This document shows positions 8,350-17,789 of a stretch of DNA of 55,108 nt, piece after piece. A program made the position numbers and the translations under genes. Source of the DNA: CAZWUL01 sp964636625 (GTDB lineage: Bacteria > Atribacterota > Phoenicimicrobiia > Phoenicimicrobiales > Stramentimicrobiaceae); the NCBI GenBank assembly GCA_964636625.1, contig CAZWUL010000002.1, forward strand, positions 1-55,108, read 5' to 3'. Every line of letters starts with the position of its first letter. Position 1 is the stretch's first letter. Below the pieces are notes generated by a model. That model ran no database searches and was not told the DNA's origin. It worked only from the letters and a program-made list of their open reading frames with translations.

Positions 8350-8385
8350 CATTTTAGATTTTAAAAATAAAGTAAAAGGCATAAG

Positions 8386-9384
8386 ATGATAAAAAAAACA
8401 AAAGAAAAGATTCTTGTTACAGGTGGAGCTGGGTTTATTGGTTCCCATGTTGTAGATTTGTTTTTAAAAAAGAATTATGAAGTAATTGTTATTGATGACT
8501 TGTCCAGTGGAAATAAGGCAAATCTGAATAAAAATGCAAAATTTTATCAGGTTGATATTAATTCTCCAGAAATAAAAAATATTTTTAAAGAAGAAAATCC
8601 TGATTATATTTGTCATCAAGCAGCACAAATTAGTGTGTCTTATTCTGTCAGAAAACCATCAATTGATTCTCAGCGGAACATAATGGGCTTATTAAATTTA
8701 TTAGAATGTGCATCTGAAAATAAAGTAAAAGGAGTTGTATTTGCTTCTAGCGGGGGCACGGTATACGGAGAACCAGAAAAATTTCCTATAAACGAAAAAG
8801 TTATTTTTAACCCCACTTCTCCTTACGGAATTTCCAAGATGGCTTCAGAGTATTATCTAAGATTTTTTAATAATTATTATAATTTAAATTATATTTCTCT
8901 GCGCTATGCAAATGTCTATGGACCCAGACAGGATCCATATGGTGAAGCTGGTGTTATTGCTATTTTTATCCGTAAAATGATAAATGGAGAAGCACCAACA
9001 ATTAATGGAGATGGTGAATATGTTAGAGATTATGTTTATGTTGAAGATGTAGCAAATGCATGTTTACTCAGTATAAAAAATATGCTAAAATTAGCAGAGT
9101 CATATAATATATATAATAAAAATAGTTTGAAAAATGTCTTTGTTGCTTATAATATTGGCACAGGCGAGGGTGTTTCTGTGAATCAGTTGTTTTCATTTCT
9201 AAGGAAAATAGTTGGTTTTTCTATGCAGGCTAATTATGGGCCACCTCGTCCGGGTGATGTTAGAAGGAATATTCTTGAATGCAGCATGGCAAAAAAGTAT
9301 TTAGGTTGGGAAGCAAAATATAATATCCAAAAGGGTTTACAAAAAACAGTAGAATGGTTTAAACTTGCGAATAATGAAAGATAA
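8386..9384 (+). CDS. NAD-dependent nucleotide-sugar epimerase/dehydratase (GalE-like)
   Basis: 332 aa extended short-chain dehydrogenase. The NAD-binding TGGAGFIGSH lies at residues ~13-22, DDLSSG follows beta-2, SSGGTVYG supplies the catalytic Ser/Thr, and YGISK the Tyr-x3-Lys pair. RYANVYGPRQ and the C-terminal GPPRPGDVRR belong to the UDP-glucose 4-epimerase-like branch. Expected role: interconversion of UDP-hexoses for the surface glycan made by its neighbours. Exact specificity (UDP-Glc, UDP-GlcNAc or uronate) cannot be decided. The ribosome-binding site is weak (AAAAGGC). The AT content is higher than in the neighbouring envelope genes. Confidence 0.87.
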   Translation: MIKKTKEKILVTGGAGFIGSHVVDLFLKKNYEVIVIDDLSSGNKANLNKNAKFYQVDINSPEIKNIFKEENPDYICHQAAQISVSYSVRKPSIDSQRNIMGLLNLLECASENKVKGVVFASSGGTVYGEPEKFPINEKVIFNPTSPYGISKMASEYYLRFFNNYYNLNYISLRYANVYGPRQDPYGEAGVIAIFIRKMINGEAPTINGDGEYVRDYVYVEDVANACLLSIKNMLKLAESYNIYNKNSLKNVFVAYNIGTGEGVSVNQLFSFLRKIVGFSMQANYGPPRPGDVRRNILECSMAKKYLGWEAKYNIQKGLQKTVEWFKLANNER

Positions 9385-9505
9385 AAGTATGAAGGTTTAT
9401 AGTTTAAGCCAAGAGGAATAAAATCAGAGATAACTGTAAATAACTAATATACATAGAAAATTAATTGTATTAAATAATTAAAACCGAGCACTGATAACTA
9501 TTAGA

Positions 9506-11176
9506 TTGTTTTATGAAGTAATTGTGGAGGCACCTTTGGCTGATTGGGTGAGTACAATAGTTAAAATAACGGGAATATTTATTGCCGGATTATTAATGAT
9601 ATTGTTAGGGAAATATAACCATGAAAAAAGGCTTGCTCCCTATTTAAAACTATCTTTACAGGCAATTATTGCCTTTTTAGTTGTGCTTGTTGGAGTCAGG
9701 ATTGAATTTTTAAGAGATTCTTCAGGTGGTTATTGGTACCTGGCCAGCTTTTCAATTCCCATTACAATTATCTGGTTATTAATTATTACTAACTCAGTTG
9801 GTCAAACTGATGAATTAGGAGACATTACTCCCACAATAGTGCTTATAGCTTCTATAACTTTTTTAATCGTATCAATATCTCAACGACAAGGGCTTATAGT
9901 AGCTGAAATATTGTCTATTTTTTTAGCAACTGTCTCATTAGCTATCATATATTTGAGAAAGAATAATATTAAGTTTAAAAATGCCCCCAAAAACCATACA
10001 ATTTACTACATGTTTTTTGGTTTTATGTTAGCCATTATTGCAATAGTGGGAGTACTAAAAAGCACGGCAGCTTTAACATTGTTGACGCCTTTTTTAATTT
10101 TAGGATTTCCAATTATTGATACTTCTTATTCCTTTATTACCGGATATTTAAGGGATGATTATCTGGGAACGATAAATGAAAGCAGACTAAGACAGCAATT
10201 GATAAGCCAGGGATTTTCCCTTAAAGGGGCAAATATGATTATTGTTTTAACCTGCATTTATTTAAGTATTATAGCAGTTGTAATATCAATTAAGGAGGAT
10301 ATCTATCTTTTTACTGTAATGATTTTTTTGGGATACCTATCTTTTTACTGGATAAAACAACAAATTGTTCAAGGTAAAAATATTATTCATATTGACAATA
10401 AAAAGCAGAAGGTAAGATTATTCGGTGTTCCAATTGACAGGATTAGCTGTCAGCAGGCTATAGAAAGGTTGGATGAGTTTGTTTCAAAGAATAAGCCCAG
10501 TTTTGTGGTAACTCCGGATACACTGGCAATTTTACGAGCACGTCGGGATAAAGAATATTTAGGCATTACAAAAAAGGCAGATTTAGTTACCCCCGATGGT
10601 GCAGGTATACTCTGGGCATCTGCAACTTTGGATACGCCATTGATTGAACGAATTACCGGAATTGATTTGATAAATAAAATATGCATTTCAGCAGTGGAAA
10701 AAGGCTACAAACTTTATCTTTTGGGCTCAGAGAGTACGGTAATAGATAGAGCAGTAATAAATTTAAAAGACAGATTTCCAAGAATTAATATAGTTGGATA
10801 TTATCATGGTTATTTTGATAAGATTAATCTGAATAACGACAAAAATAATAAAAGCGAAAAGGATATTATTAAAGAGATACAAGATAAAAAACCAGATTTC
10901 CTATTGGTAGGATTAGGTGTGCCCAAACAAGAGCTATGGATAGCAAAACATAAAGATGAATTGGGAGTTCCTGTATGTATTGGCATTGGAGGAAGCTTTG
11001 ATGTTCTATCAGGGAAAATACCCAGGGCTCCCTTGTGGATGCAAAACCATGGTATGGAATGGATTTTTAGATTAATCAAAGAGCCAAAAAGATTAAAACG
11101 TGTTGTAGCTTTACCTTATTTTATGTGGCTTATTTTTTTAGGAAAGATTGAATTATTTTTCCGAAATGATGGGTAG
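9506..11176 (+). CDS. Degenerate WecA-like membrane domain fused to GT26 (WecG/TagA/CpsF) glycosyltransferase
   Basis: 556 aa in two parts. Residues ~15-290 are polytopic and align by eye with the WecA/TagO protein at 7024-7962, but every catalytic motif is lost: GIIDDIADIKPRYK becomes GKYNHEKRLAPYLK, the INLIDGLDGLA box becomes SVGQTDELGD, and the GDSGS and HLHH motifs are absent. The first two helices are also missing. Residues ~303-550 are a complete GT26 domain: FGVPIDRIS, TPDTLAIL, the catalytic-type Asp in TPDGAGI, LLGSE, LVGLGVPKQELW, GIGGSFDVLSGK and the C-terminal basic FRLIKEPKRL. GT26 enzymes add the second sugar to polyprenyl-PP-GlcNAc. Start is uncertain: TTG 9506 lacks a clear Shine-Dalgarno and GTG 9524 is an alternative. 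Confidence 0.85.
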   Translation: MFYEVIVEAPLADWVSTIVKITGIFIAGLLMILLGKYNHEKRLAPYLKLSLQAIIAFLVVLVGVRIEFLRDSSGGYWYLASFSIPITIIWLLIITNSVGQTDELGDITPTIVLIASITFLIVSISQRQGLIVAEILSIFLATVSLAIIYLRKNNIKFKNAPKNHTIYYMFFGFMLAIIAIVGVLKSTAALTLLTPFLILGFPIIDTSYSFITGYLRDDYLGTINESRLRQQLISQGFSLKGANMIIVLTCIYLSIIAVVISIKEDIYLFTVMIFLGYLSFYWIKQQIVQGKNIIHIDNKKQKVRLFGVPIDRISCQQAIERLDEFVSKNKPSFVVTPDTLAILRARRDKEYLGITKKADLVTPDGAGILWASATLDTPLIERITGIDLINKICISAVEKGYKLYLLGSESTVIDRAVINLKDRFPRINIVGYYHGYFDKINLNNDKNNKSEKDIIKEIQDKKPDFLLVGLGVPKQELWIAKHKDELGVPVCIGIGGSFDVLSGKIPRAPLWMQNHGMEWIFRLIKEPKRLKRVVALPYFMWLIFLGKIELFFRNDG

Positions 11177-11572
11177 CAGGCAATAGCCTCAGGGACAATG
11201 CCCTAGTTTTAATCATATTAAAGTTTTAAATACTTAAATATGTATCAAGCCTAAAATTATCTTTAGAAATTTTAATCCAACATTAATTCGCATATTACCT
11301 GTACAACCTTTTGTTTTTTCAATGGTAATATTTTGATAATCGAAAATATAAATTTAATTTTTAATAATATTTGCAATAAATTAGATTGATAATGGAATTA
11401 AATAGTTAGTTTATCTCTATAATTATTAAAAAATGGTAATCAAAAACAAAAATTGCTGCAATGCTGTAATGATGCAATATTAGAAAAGAATTACTAACAT
11501 GATAATGAAAAACCCAATATTGTAATATCTCATCTGGCAATTTTGCAGCTTAAAAAAATTAAAGGATAAAGA
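11177..11572. other. Intergenic stretch with a hairpin element
   Basis: 396 bases, strongly AT-rich, without a supported gene, terminator or clear promoter. The 3' part is the repeat at 11455-11549. AAAGGA (11561-11566) serves mreD. Confidence 0.55.
11455..11549. repeat. Hairpin-ended element, second member of the family at 8199-8275
   Basis: Ends are the inverted 7-mers GCTGCAA (11455-11461) and TTGCAGC (11543-11549). The right half aligns by eye with 8238-8275 (shared ATTG-AA-ATC-CATC-GCAAT-TTGCAGC pattern). Both copies sit in gaps 5' of envelope genes. Confidence 0.5.
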
Positions 11573-12070
11573 ATGAAGTTATGGGGAAAAGCGGGGATTG
11601 TTATTCTAACACTGGTAATAGAGCTTGGTTTGGCTAATATATTAGGTTTAAACACAGTAAAGCCTGATTTGTTATTGATTGTTGTAATTTGTATGGCATT
11701 TATTTCAGGTACAGAAGAAGGTACCATAACCGGATTTGCCGGGGGGCTAATAAAAGACGTTTTTTCTGTACATTATTTAGGCATTAATGCTCTGGTTAAG
11801 ACTTTGATTGGTTACATTGCCGGTGTAATAAAAGATAGAATTTTTTCCCAGCATATTATGTGGATCGTCACTATAGCAACTTTTACCTTTACGTTTATTA
11901 ATAATTTAATTATTTATTACTTATTGAATGCCCTTCATACTGGCTATGATTTTACTATTACCCTAAAGGATTTTATCTTGACCCAGGCAATAATTAATAG
12001 TGTCTTATCTCCTTTTATTTTTATTGGAATAAAAAAAGTATTTACCTTTTTAGGTCGTTGGAGTAAATAG
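11573..12070 (+). CDS. mreD: Rod shape-determining protein MreD
   Basis: 165 aa, five to six predicted transmembrane helices, close to the usual MreD length. The PDLLLIVVICMAFISGTEEG segment followed by GFAGGLIKDVFS is the family's best-conserved stretch. MreD is the integral membrane partner of the elongasome that links MreC/MreB to PBP2-RodA. It lies immediately before mrdA (3-base gap) and rodA, a standard arrangement, but mreB and mreC are not upstream; an mreB/mbl gene lies 21 kb away and no mreC is in the window. Start ATG has AAAGGA six bases upstream. Confidence 0.88.
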   Translation: MKLWGKAGIVILTLVIELGLANILGLNTVKPDLLLIVVICMAFISGTEEGTITGFAGGLIKDVFSVHYLGINALVKTLIGYIAGVIKDRIFSQHIMWIVTIATFTFTFINNLIIYYLLNALHTGYDFTITLKDFILTQAIINSVLSPFIFIGIKKVFTFLGRWSK

Positions 12071-12073
12071 CAT

Positions 12074-13876
12074 ATGTTTAACCGAAAAAATACCCAGATA
12101 ACTGGAGATTTTATAAAAAAAAGACTCAATGACTTATTTATAATGATTATTCTTATCTTTGCAATATTATTAGTAAATCTTTGGTATTTACAGATTATAA
12201 AAGGCCATGAGTATGAACAAAGGGCAATTAATAATTGTATCCGCTCTCTGGAAGAAGAAGCACCCAGGGGTGAAGTGTTTGACAAAGATGAAAATTTGTT
12301 AATAACAAATCGTCCTGCAGTTAATTTTACAGTTATTCCAGCTGAAATTGAAGATTACCATTCATTATCATACCAGATAAGTTCGATTATACCATTGGAA
12401 GAATCATACCTAATAAATAAGTTTGAACAGTTAAGTCAGAGGCCTTTTCAGGCCCAGACTATAGTCAGAGGCCTTGAGAAAGAACAGATTATAGCTTTTG
12501 AAGAACAGAAATATAAATATAAAGGTACTCTTTTAACAATTCAACCGGAAAGAAAATATCTCTATCAGGATTTTGCTGCCCATGTACTGGGTTATGTTAA
12601 CGAGATAAGCGAGGAAGAACTCCAATCTTCTAATTATCAGTATCTTTCAGGCGGTGATATTGTAGGGAAAAGTGGTATTGAAAAACATTACGATGCTTAC
12701 CTGCGAGGCAAAAAGGGAAGTAAGGAAGTTGAAGTGGATGCCCTGGGAAGAGAGATTTTAACACTAAAATCTGTAGAACCTGTTGCCGGAAATGATATAT
12801 ATTTGACGCTCGATAGTGAATTGCAGTTATATATTCAAGAATTAATGACCGGATTAAGAGGGGCAGTCATGGTAAGTGAGGCAAGGACTGGAAAGATTCT
12901 GGCCATGATTAGTCAGCCGGGTTATGATCCTAACTTATTTAACCAACAAATATCAATAGAGAAATGGGAAGAAATATCACAGAGTGAAGAGAACATACTT
13001 TGTAACCGTAGCATTCAGGGTGTTTATCCTCCAGGCTCGGTATTTAAATTAATTACCGCTATTGCTGCCCTGGAAGAAGGTGTAGTGGGATTAAATGATA
13101 GAGTATATTGCCCGGGTTATTTTGAATTAGGTAATTTGACTTTTAAGTGTTGGAGAGAAACCGGGCATGGGACCCAGACTTTTCGAGATGCGATTAGCAA
13201 TTCCTGTAATGTATTCTTTTATACTATTGGGCAGAGACTGGGAATTGACAGGCTTAATCATTATGCTACTATGTTTGGTCTGGGTGAAAAAACAGCTATT
13301 GATTTACCGGGAGAATTATCCGGATTAGTTCCTTCCCAGGAATGGAAGAGAAGGGCTTTTAACCAGGTATGGTTTCCAGGGGATACTATAAATCTATCCA
13401 TAGGCCAGGGGTACTTATTAACAACTCCCTTTCAAATCCATAACATGCTTTGTATAATAACCAATGATGGCAATGTCTACAGGCAATTCCATGTTGATAG
13501 AATTGTTTCTCAATCAGGCCAGGTAATAAGAAAGTACGAACCTGAAATTATTAGAAAAGTTGATGTATCAGCTGACACATTTAGAGTAGTTAAAGAAGGA
13601 ATGAAAAAGGTTGTTGAAGAAGGGACTGGATTTAATGCCAGGGTAGAAGGAGTTTCATTGGCTGGTAAGACAGGTACTGCTCAGAATCCTCAGGGAGAAA
13701 ATCATGGATGGTTTGTAGGTTTTGCCCCATATCAAAATCCAGAAATATGTGTAACCGTTTTTGTTGAACATGGTGGGGATGGGAGTCAATCGGCAGCCCC
13801 AATTGCCAGTGATATTATTGAACACTATTTTCGGCAAACCAGTGGACAGGCGGTCCAGCTGAAAGAATTGCAATAA
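12074..13876 (+). CDS. mrdA: Penicillin-binding protein 2 (peptidoglycan transpeptidase)
   Basis: 600 aa class B PBP. One N-terminal transmembrane helix (~20-41) is followed by the pedestal/dimerisation domain (RGEVFDKDENLL). The transpeptidase domain carries all three active-site boxes: SVFK at 322-325 (nucleophile Ser322), SCN at 377-379, KTG at 532-534. It crosslinks lateral-wall peptidoglycan on the outer face of the cytoplasmic membrane together with the SEDS glycosyltransferase encoded just downstream. A second cysteine (Cys378) in the SxN box is unremarkable for the family. Translation is probably coupled to mreD. Confidence 0.96.
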   Translation: MFNRKNTQITGDFIKKRLNDLFIMIILIFAILLVNLWYLQIIKGHEYEQRAINNCIRSLEEEAPRGEVFDKDENLLITNRPAVNFTVIPAEIEDYHSLSYQISSIIPLEESYLINKFEQLSQRPFQAQTIVRGLEKEQIIAFEEQKYKYKGTLLTIQPERKYLYQDFAAHVLGYVNEISEEELQSSNYQYLSGGDIVGKSGIEKHYDAYLRGKKGSKEVEVDALGREILTLKSVEPVAGNDIYLTLDSELQLYIQELMTGLRGAVMVSEARTGKILAMISQPGYDPNLFNQQISIEKWEEISQSEENILCNRSIQGVYPPGSVFKLITAIAALEEGVVGLNDRVYCPGYFELGNLTFKCWRETGHGTQTFRDAISNSCNVFFYTIGQRLGIDRLNHYATMFGLGEKTAIDLPGELSGLVPSQEWKRRAFNQVWFPGDTINLSIGQGYLLTTPFQIHNMLCIITNDGNVYRQFHVDRIVSQSGQVIRKYEPEIIRKVDVSADTFRVVKEGMKKVVEEGTGFNARVEGVSLAGKTGTAQNPQGENHGWFVGFAPYQNPEICVTVFVEHGGDGSQSAAPIASDIIEHYFRQTSGQAVQLKELQ

Positions 13877-13896
13877 ATTTGGAAGGATTATAGTAG

Positions 13897-15048
13897 ATGA
13901 GCACAAAAAAAACAACCTCATACGTAGGATTGGGACAGACTCCTGTGAATCGAATATTTAGCCTGTTAAAGCATATTGATTATTCAATTTTTTTTATAGT
14001 ACTGTGTTTATGTTTCATTGGACTTTTAATAATATACAGCACCACCCATATGCAAGCAACAGAAGCGGGCTCTTTGTTTTATGTAAGGCGCCAGTTAATA
14101 TATGTACTGGCTGGAATAGTATTATGTTTTTTAGTATCATCTATTGATTACCATGAAATAGAAAAAATTGCTACACCTCTATATTTTATTGCAGTTATAT
14201 CATTGTTATATGTAATTTTCTTCGGCAAAACAACTGCGGGAGCACGACGATGGATAGTAATTGCCGGATTTGATTTTCAACCATCGGAATTTGCAAAAAT
14301 TGCCTTAATTTGTTTTTTAGCAAATTATTTTTACAAGCAAAGAGAAAAAATACCTTATTTTATATATTTTTCATTACCTTTTTTATTTACTATCATTCCT
14401 ATGCTGTTAATTTTCCGTCAACCTGATCTGGGCAGTTCTATGGTATTTTTGGCAATCTTGTTATGCATGATATTTGTTGCCGGAATAAAATGGAAACATA
14501 TAATAGTGATGTTTTTAATAGGAGTAGCCTCATTTCCGATTTTGTGGTCTTTTCTGAAAGATTATCAAAAGAACAGACTAATCCTTTTTATTAATCCTAA
14601 TCTGGATCCATTAGGTGCCGGATATAATGTGATACAATCAAAAGTAGCTATTGGTTCCGGAGGCTTGTTTGGTCAGGGACTGTTCAGCGGGATACAGAGC
14701 CAGTTAAAATTTTTACCAGCACAGCATACTGATTTTGTTTTTTCAGTGATAGGAGAAGAAATGGGATTTTTTGGCGCATTATTATTGCTGACATTATTTA
14801 TTTTTGTATTGTGGAAAGGAATAAAAATTGCCCAGGATGCTCCGGATTTGCTGGGAACTTTTTTGGCTACCGGGGTAGTTGCTTTTTTGTTTTTCCATAT
14901 CTTTATCAACATTGGTATGGCAATGGGGTTAATACCCGCTACTGGTTTACCTTTGTCATTTATAAGTTATGGTGGAACTTTTATGATAAGTAATTTTATA
15001 GCAATTGGGATATTATTCAGTGTTCATATTAGAAGTATCTTTTCTTAA
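13897..15048 (+). CDS. rodA: SEDS peptidoglycan glycosyltransferase RodA
   Basis: 383 aa, ten transmembrane helices. Conserved SEDS features: FGKTTAGARRWI after helix 3, QPSEFAKI, FRQPDLGSSMVF (the QPD motif), and the C-terminal GLPLSFISYGGT. RodA polymerises glycan strands from lipid II in complex with PBP2, whose gene ends 20 bases upstream. It completes the mreD-mrdA-rodA unit. FtsW is the alternative for this family; linkage to mrdA favours RodA. Confidence 0.94.
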   Translation: MSTKKTTSYVGLGQTPVNRIFSLLKHIDYSIFFIVLCLCFIGLLIIYSTTHMQATEAGSLFYVRRQLIYVLAGIVLCFLVSSIDYHEIEKIATPLYFIAVISLLYVIFFGKTTAGARRWIVIAGFDFQPSEFAKIALICFLANYFYKQREKIPYFIYFSLPFLFTIIPMLLIFRQPDLGSSMVFLAILLCMIFVAGIKWKHIIVMFLIGVASFPILWSFLKDYQKNRLILFINPNLDPLGAGYNVIQSKVAIGSGGLFGQGLFSGIQSQLKFLPAQHTDFVFSVIGEEMGFFGALLLLTLFIFVLWKGIKIAQDAPDLLGTFLATGVVAFLFFHIFINIGMAMGLIPATGLPLSFISYGGTFMISNFIAIGILFSVHIRSIFS

Positions 15049-15101
15049 AATAACTGTAATATAAAAAAGGGTTTTAGAGTTGTAGATTTAGAGAGGTTTA
15101 T

Positions 15102-16979
15102 GTGATTAAAAAAACAAGCAAAGAAATAAAGGCAGTACTATTTGAAGAAATATTAAAAAATGTGGAAAAACCGGGAAGATATATTGGGAAGGAATATAAT
15201 GAGATAATAAAAAGTGGTAATGATAAAATGGTAAAAATTGCCCTTGCTTTTCCTGATTTGTATGAAATAGGAATGAGTTATCTTGGTTTTAAGATACTTT
15301 ATGACATTATAAATAGTAGAGATGATGCATTAGCAGAGAGGGTTTTTTCACCGTACAGGGATATGGAAGATTTAATGTTTAAAAAAAAGATTCCATTATT
15401 TTCCCTGGAAAATTATAGACCATTTTCTGATTTTGATATAATAGGTTTTAGCTTACAGCACGAATTATGTTTTACAAATGTACTTCATATGCTTAAGCTG
15501 GGCGATATTGAATTGCATGCTGCTCGACGGGATGAAAAAGCTCCTCTAGTTATTGCAGGAGGTCCATCAGCTTTTAATCCCGAGCCACTGGCGGATTTTA
15601 TTGATATATTTGTACTAGGTGATGGAGAAGAAATAATTCAAGAAATAATTGATATTTATAAATCCTGGTCTATAGATGGGAAGAGTAGAGAAAAAGAAAT
15701 TCTTTTGAAAAGGTTGGATAAATTAACCGGCATTTATGTACCTGCTTTTTATGAAGTAATATATTTTAAAGATGGAACTATAAAATCTTTTCAGCCAAAA
15801 GGGAAAGAAATAAAACAAAAAATAAAGAAACGTATTAAGCTTGATTTGGATTGCAATCATTATCCTGTTTCTCCAATTGTGCCGAATATTGATATCGTGC
15901 ATGACAGAATTACCCTGGAAATATTTCGGGGATGCACTCGAGGATGTCGATTTTGCCAGGCAGGTATGATTTATAGACCGGTCAGAGAACGTACTGAGCA
16001 AAAATTAATGGAAATTGCGGAAAAAAGTCTGGCTAATACCGGTTATGAAGAAATATCATTGTCATCTTTAAGTTCAAGCGATTATAGTAAAATCGATAGC
16101 CTGATTGAAAAATTAGTAAACAAACATTGTGAACAGGGAGTTGGTGTTTCACTTCCGTCTTTGAGGATTGACGGTTTTTCGGTTCAACTAGCCAGGCAAT
16201 CCCAACGAGTTCGGAAAACCGGCCTTACATTTGCACCCGAAGTCGGGACAAACAGAATGAGCAAGACTGTAAATAAAAATGTAACTGAAAATGATTTGTA
16301 CCAAACGGTACAATACGCCTTACAGGAAGGGTGGAAAAGAGTCAAGCTTTATTTTATGATAGGATTGCCGACTGAGACATGGGAGGATATTGAAGGTATT
16401 ATTGGCATGATTAAGAGAGTTGAAAGTATTGGTAAAAGGTTGGCAGGAAAAAAGTTTTCATTGAACATAAGTTTAAATGCTTTTGTGCCAAAAGCTCATA
16501 CACCTTTTCAATGGGTTGGACAGGAAGAAGAAAAATTGTTGCTGGAAAAATATAATTATGTTGCGAAAAGAATTAGAAGCAAAAATATTTCCTATAGTTA
16601 TCCTGATACAAAGTTAAGCATATTAGAGGCGGTTTTTGCCAGGGGGGACAGAAAATTATGCCAGGTTTTGGAAGAGGCCTATAAAATGGGTTGTAAGTTT
16701 GATTCCTGGAGAGAGTATTTTGATTATAATGTCTGGGAGAAAGCATTTCGTAAGTGTAATCTTGATATTTCTTTTTATACCAACAGGGAAAGAAAAAAAG
16801 AAGAAAATCTACCCTGGGATTTGATAGATTGCGGGGTAAGCAAAGAATTTTTGTGGTTAGAATGGCAAAGAGCTCTGCAGGGGATTTCTATAGATGATTG
16901 CCGACTTTCCAGGTGTAATAACTGTGGTTTGCAGGATATTTGCAATAAATTATCTGAAGTGAAAGATAATAAATCATAA
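15102..16979 (+). CDS. TIGR03960-family radical SAM protein
   Basis: 625 aa. An N-terminal B12-binding-like Rossmann region (~40-190) contains GGPSAFNPEPLADF and GDGEE. The radical SAM cluster motif CTRGCRFC (Cys-x3-Cys-x2-Cys) follows at residues ~283-290, with ISLSSLSSSDY and APEVGTNRMS typical of the family. It usually pairs with a TIGR03936/DUF2344 protein, encoded 38 bases downstream, and sits before rng-rplU as here. The biochemical reaction is unknown; a tRNA or ribosome modification role is a guess from gene context. The C-terminal cysteines (CRLSRCNNCGLQDIC) may bind metal. Start GTG has GAGAGG upstream. Confidence 0.88.
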   Translation: MIKKTSKEIKAVLFEEILKNVEKPGRYIGKEYNEIIKSGNDKMVKIALAFPDLYEIGMSYLGFKILYDIINSRDDALAERVFSPYRDMEDLMFKKKIPLFSLENYRPFSDFDIIGFSLQHELCFTNVLHMLKLGDIELHAARRDEKAPLVIAGGPSAFNPEPLADFIDIFVLGDGEEIIQEIIDIYKSWSIDGKSREKEILLKRLDKLTGIYVPAFYEVIYFKDGTIKSFQPKGKEIKQKIKKRIKLDLDCNHYPVSPIVPNIDIVHDRITLEIFRGCTRGCRFCQAGMIYRPVRERTEQKLMEIAEKSLANTGYEEISLSSLSSSDYSKIDSLIEKLVNKHCEQGVGVSLPSLRIDGFSVQLARQSQRVRKTGLTFAPEVGTNRMSKTVNKNVTENDLYQTVQYALQEGWKRVKLYFMIGLPTETWEDIEGIIGMIKRVESIGKRLAGKKFSLNISLNAFVPKAHTPFQWVGQEEEKLLLEKYNYVAKRIRSKNISYSYPDTKLSILEAVFARGDRKLCQVLEEAYKMGCKFDSWREYFDYNVWEKAFRKCNLDISFYTNRERKKEENLPWDLIDCGVSKEFLWLEWQRALQGISIDDCRLSRCNNCGLQDICNKLSEVKDNKS

Positions 16980-17017
16980 GAAAATATATATAATGAATAT
17001 AAAATGTGAGTAATTAG

Positions 17018-17698
17018 ATGTCGTATATATATCGAATAAAATATAGCAAAGTTGGACCTTTGAAATATGTTTCTCACCTGGATTTGAATACATTATTTTG
17101 CCGAACATTGCGGAGAGCTCAAATCCCTTTAGAATTGACACAGGGATTTAATCCCAGGTTCAAAATCTCTTTTGGGCCGGCCTTACCTCTTGGTATTGCC
17201 GGTCGGAATGAAGTTTTGGATATTAGCTTAATCCAAGAGATGGACAACGACTTAATAAAAGAAAAGATAAATAAATTTGCCCCTGAAGGACTTGAGGTAC
17301 AAGATATTATAGCTATTTCTAAGGAAGAGAATAATTTAAGTAAAGCCATAAATCATGCTATTTATATTATTGAGTTAAATGTTAGTGGGTATAGATCTTA
17401 TTTAACCAGAGAAAATTTGAGAAACTGTTTTAAAAATAGCATTGAAAAATATTTAGAGCAAGAAAACATTGTAATCCAAAAAAATACTAAAAAGGGCTTA
17501 AGAGAGGTCAATTTGAGGCCCTACATTGAAAATATGGATATTGTATCATTTCAGGATGACACAGTCCTTATTGAATTGACAGTGGATATACAATATAAGG
17601 GTAGCATTAATCCGGTTTTGATAATCAATGAATTTATTAAAAAGCCGGAGAACAAAGATATTTATATTAATAATATTGCAAGAAAAGAGTTTTTATAG
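17018..17698 (+). CDS. TIGR03936-family (DUF2344) protein
   Basis: 226 aa. The N-terminal SKVGPLKYVSHLDL and the following RTLRRAQIPLELTQGFNPR and SFGPALPLGI are the family signature. In some bacteria this domain is the C-terminal part of the TIGR03960 radical SAM protein; here the two are separate adjacent genes. Function unknown; probably an accessory subunit of the upstream enzyme. ATG start, weak ribosome-binding site. Confidence 0.85.
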   Translation: MSYIYRIKYSKVGPLKYVSHLDLNTLFCRTLRRAQIPLELTQGFNPRFKISFGPALPLGIAGRNEVLDISLIQEMDNDLIKEKINKFAPEGLEVQDIIAISKEENNLSKAINHAIYIIELNVSGYRSYLTRENLRNCFKNSIEKYLEQENIVIQKNTKKGLREVNLRPYIENMDIVSFQDDTVLIELTVDIQYKGSINPVLIINEFIKKPENKDIYINNIARKEFL

Positions 17699-17789
17699 TA
17701 ATAAGTAATGGTAGAACAAAAACTTTACGAATTCTTATTTCTATTTTATATTTAGTTTAGAAAATAAAGAGAAAGGTGATACCTGAAAA

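Larger units (their letters stand above)
7963..8385. other. Intergenic stretch with repeats and a promoter
   Basis: 423 bases without a gene. It holds a 55-base direct repeat (7965-8019 and 8143-8197), an intervening segment partly complementary to it (TTCTTGACT near 8063 versus AGTCAAGAA in the repeat), a hairpin element (8199-8275), and a promoter-like sequence just before the epimerase gene. Confidence 0.6.
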
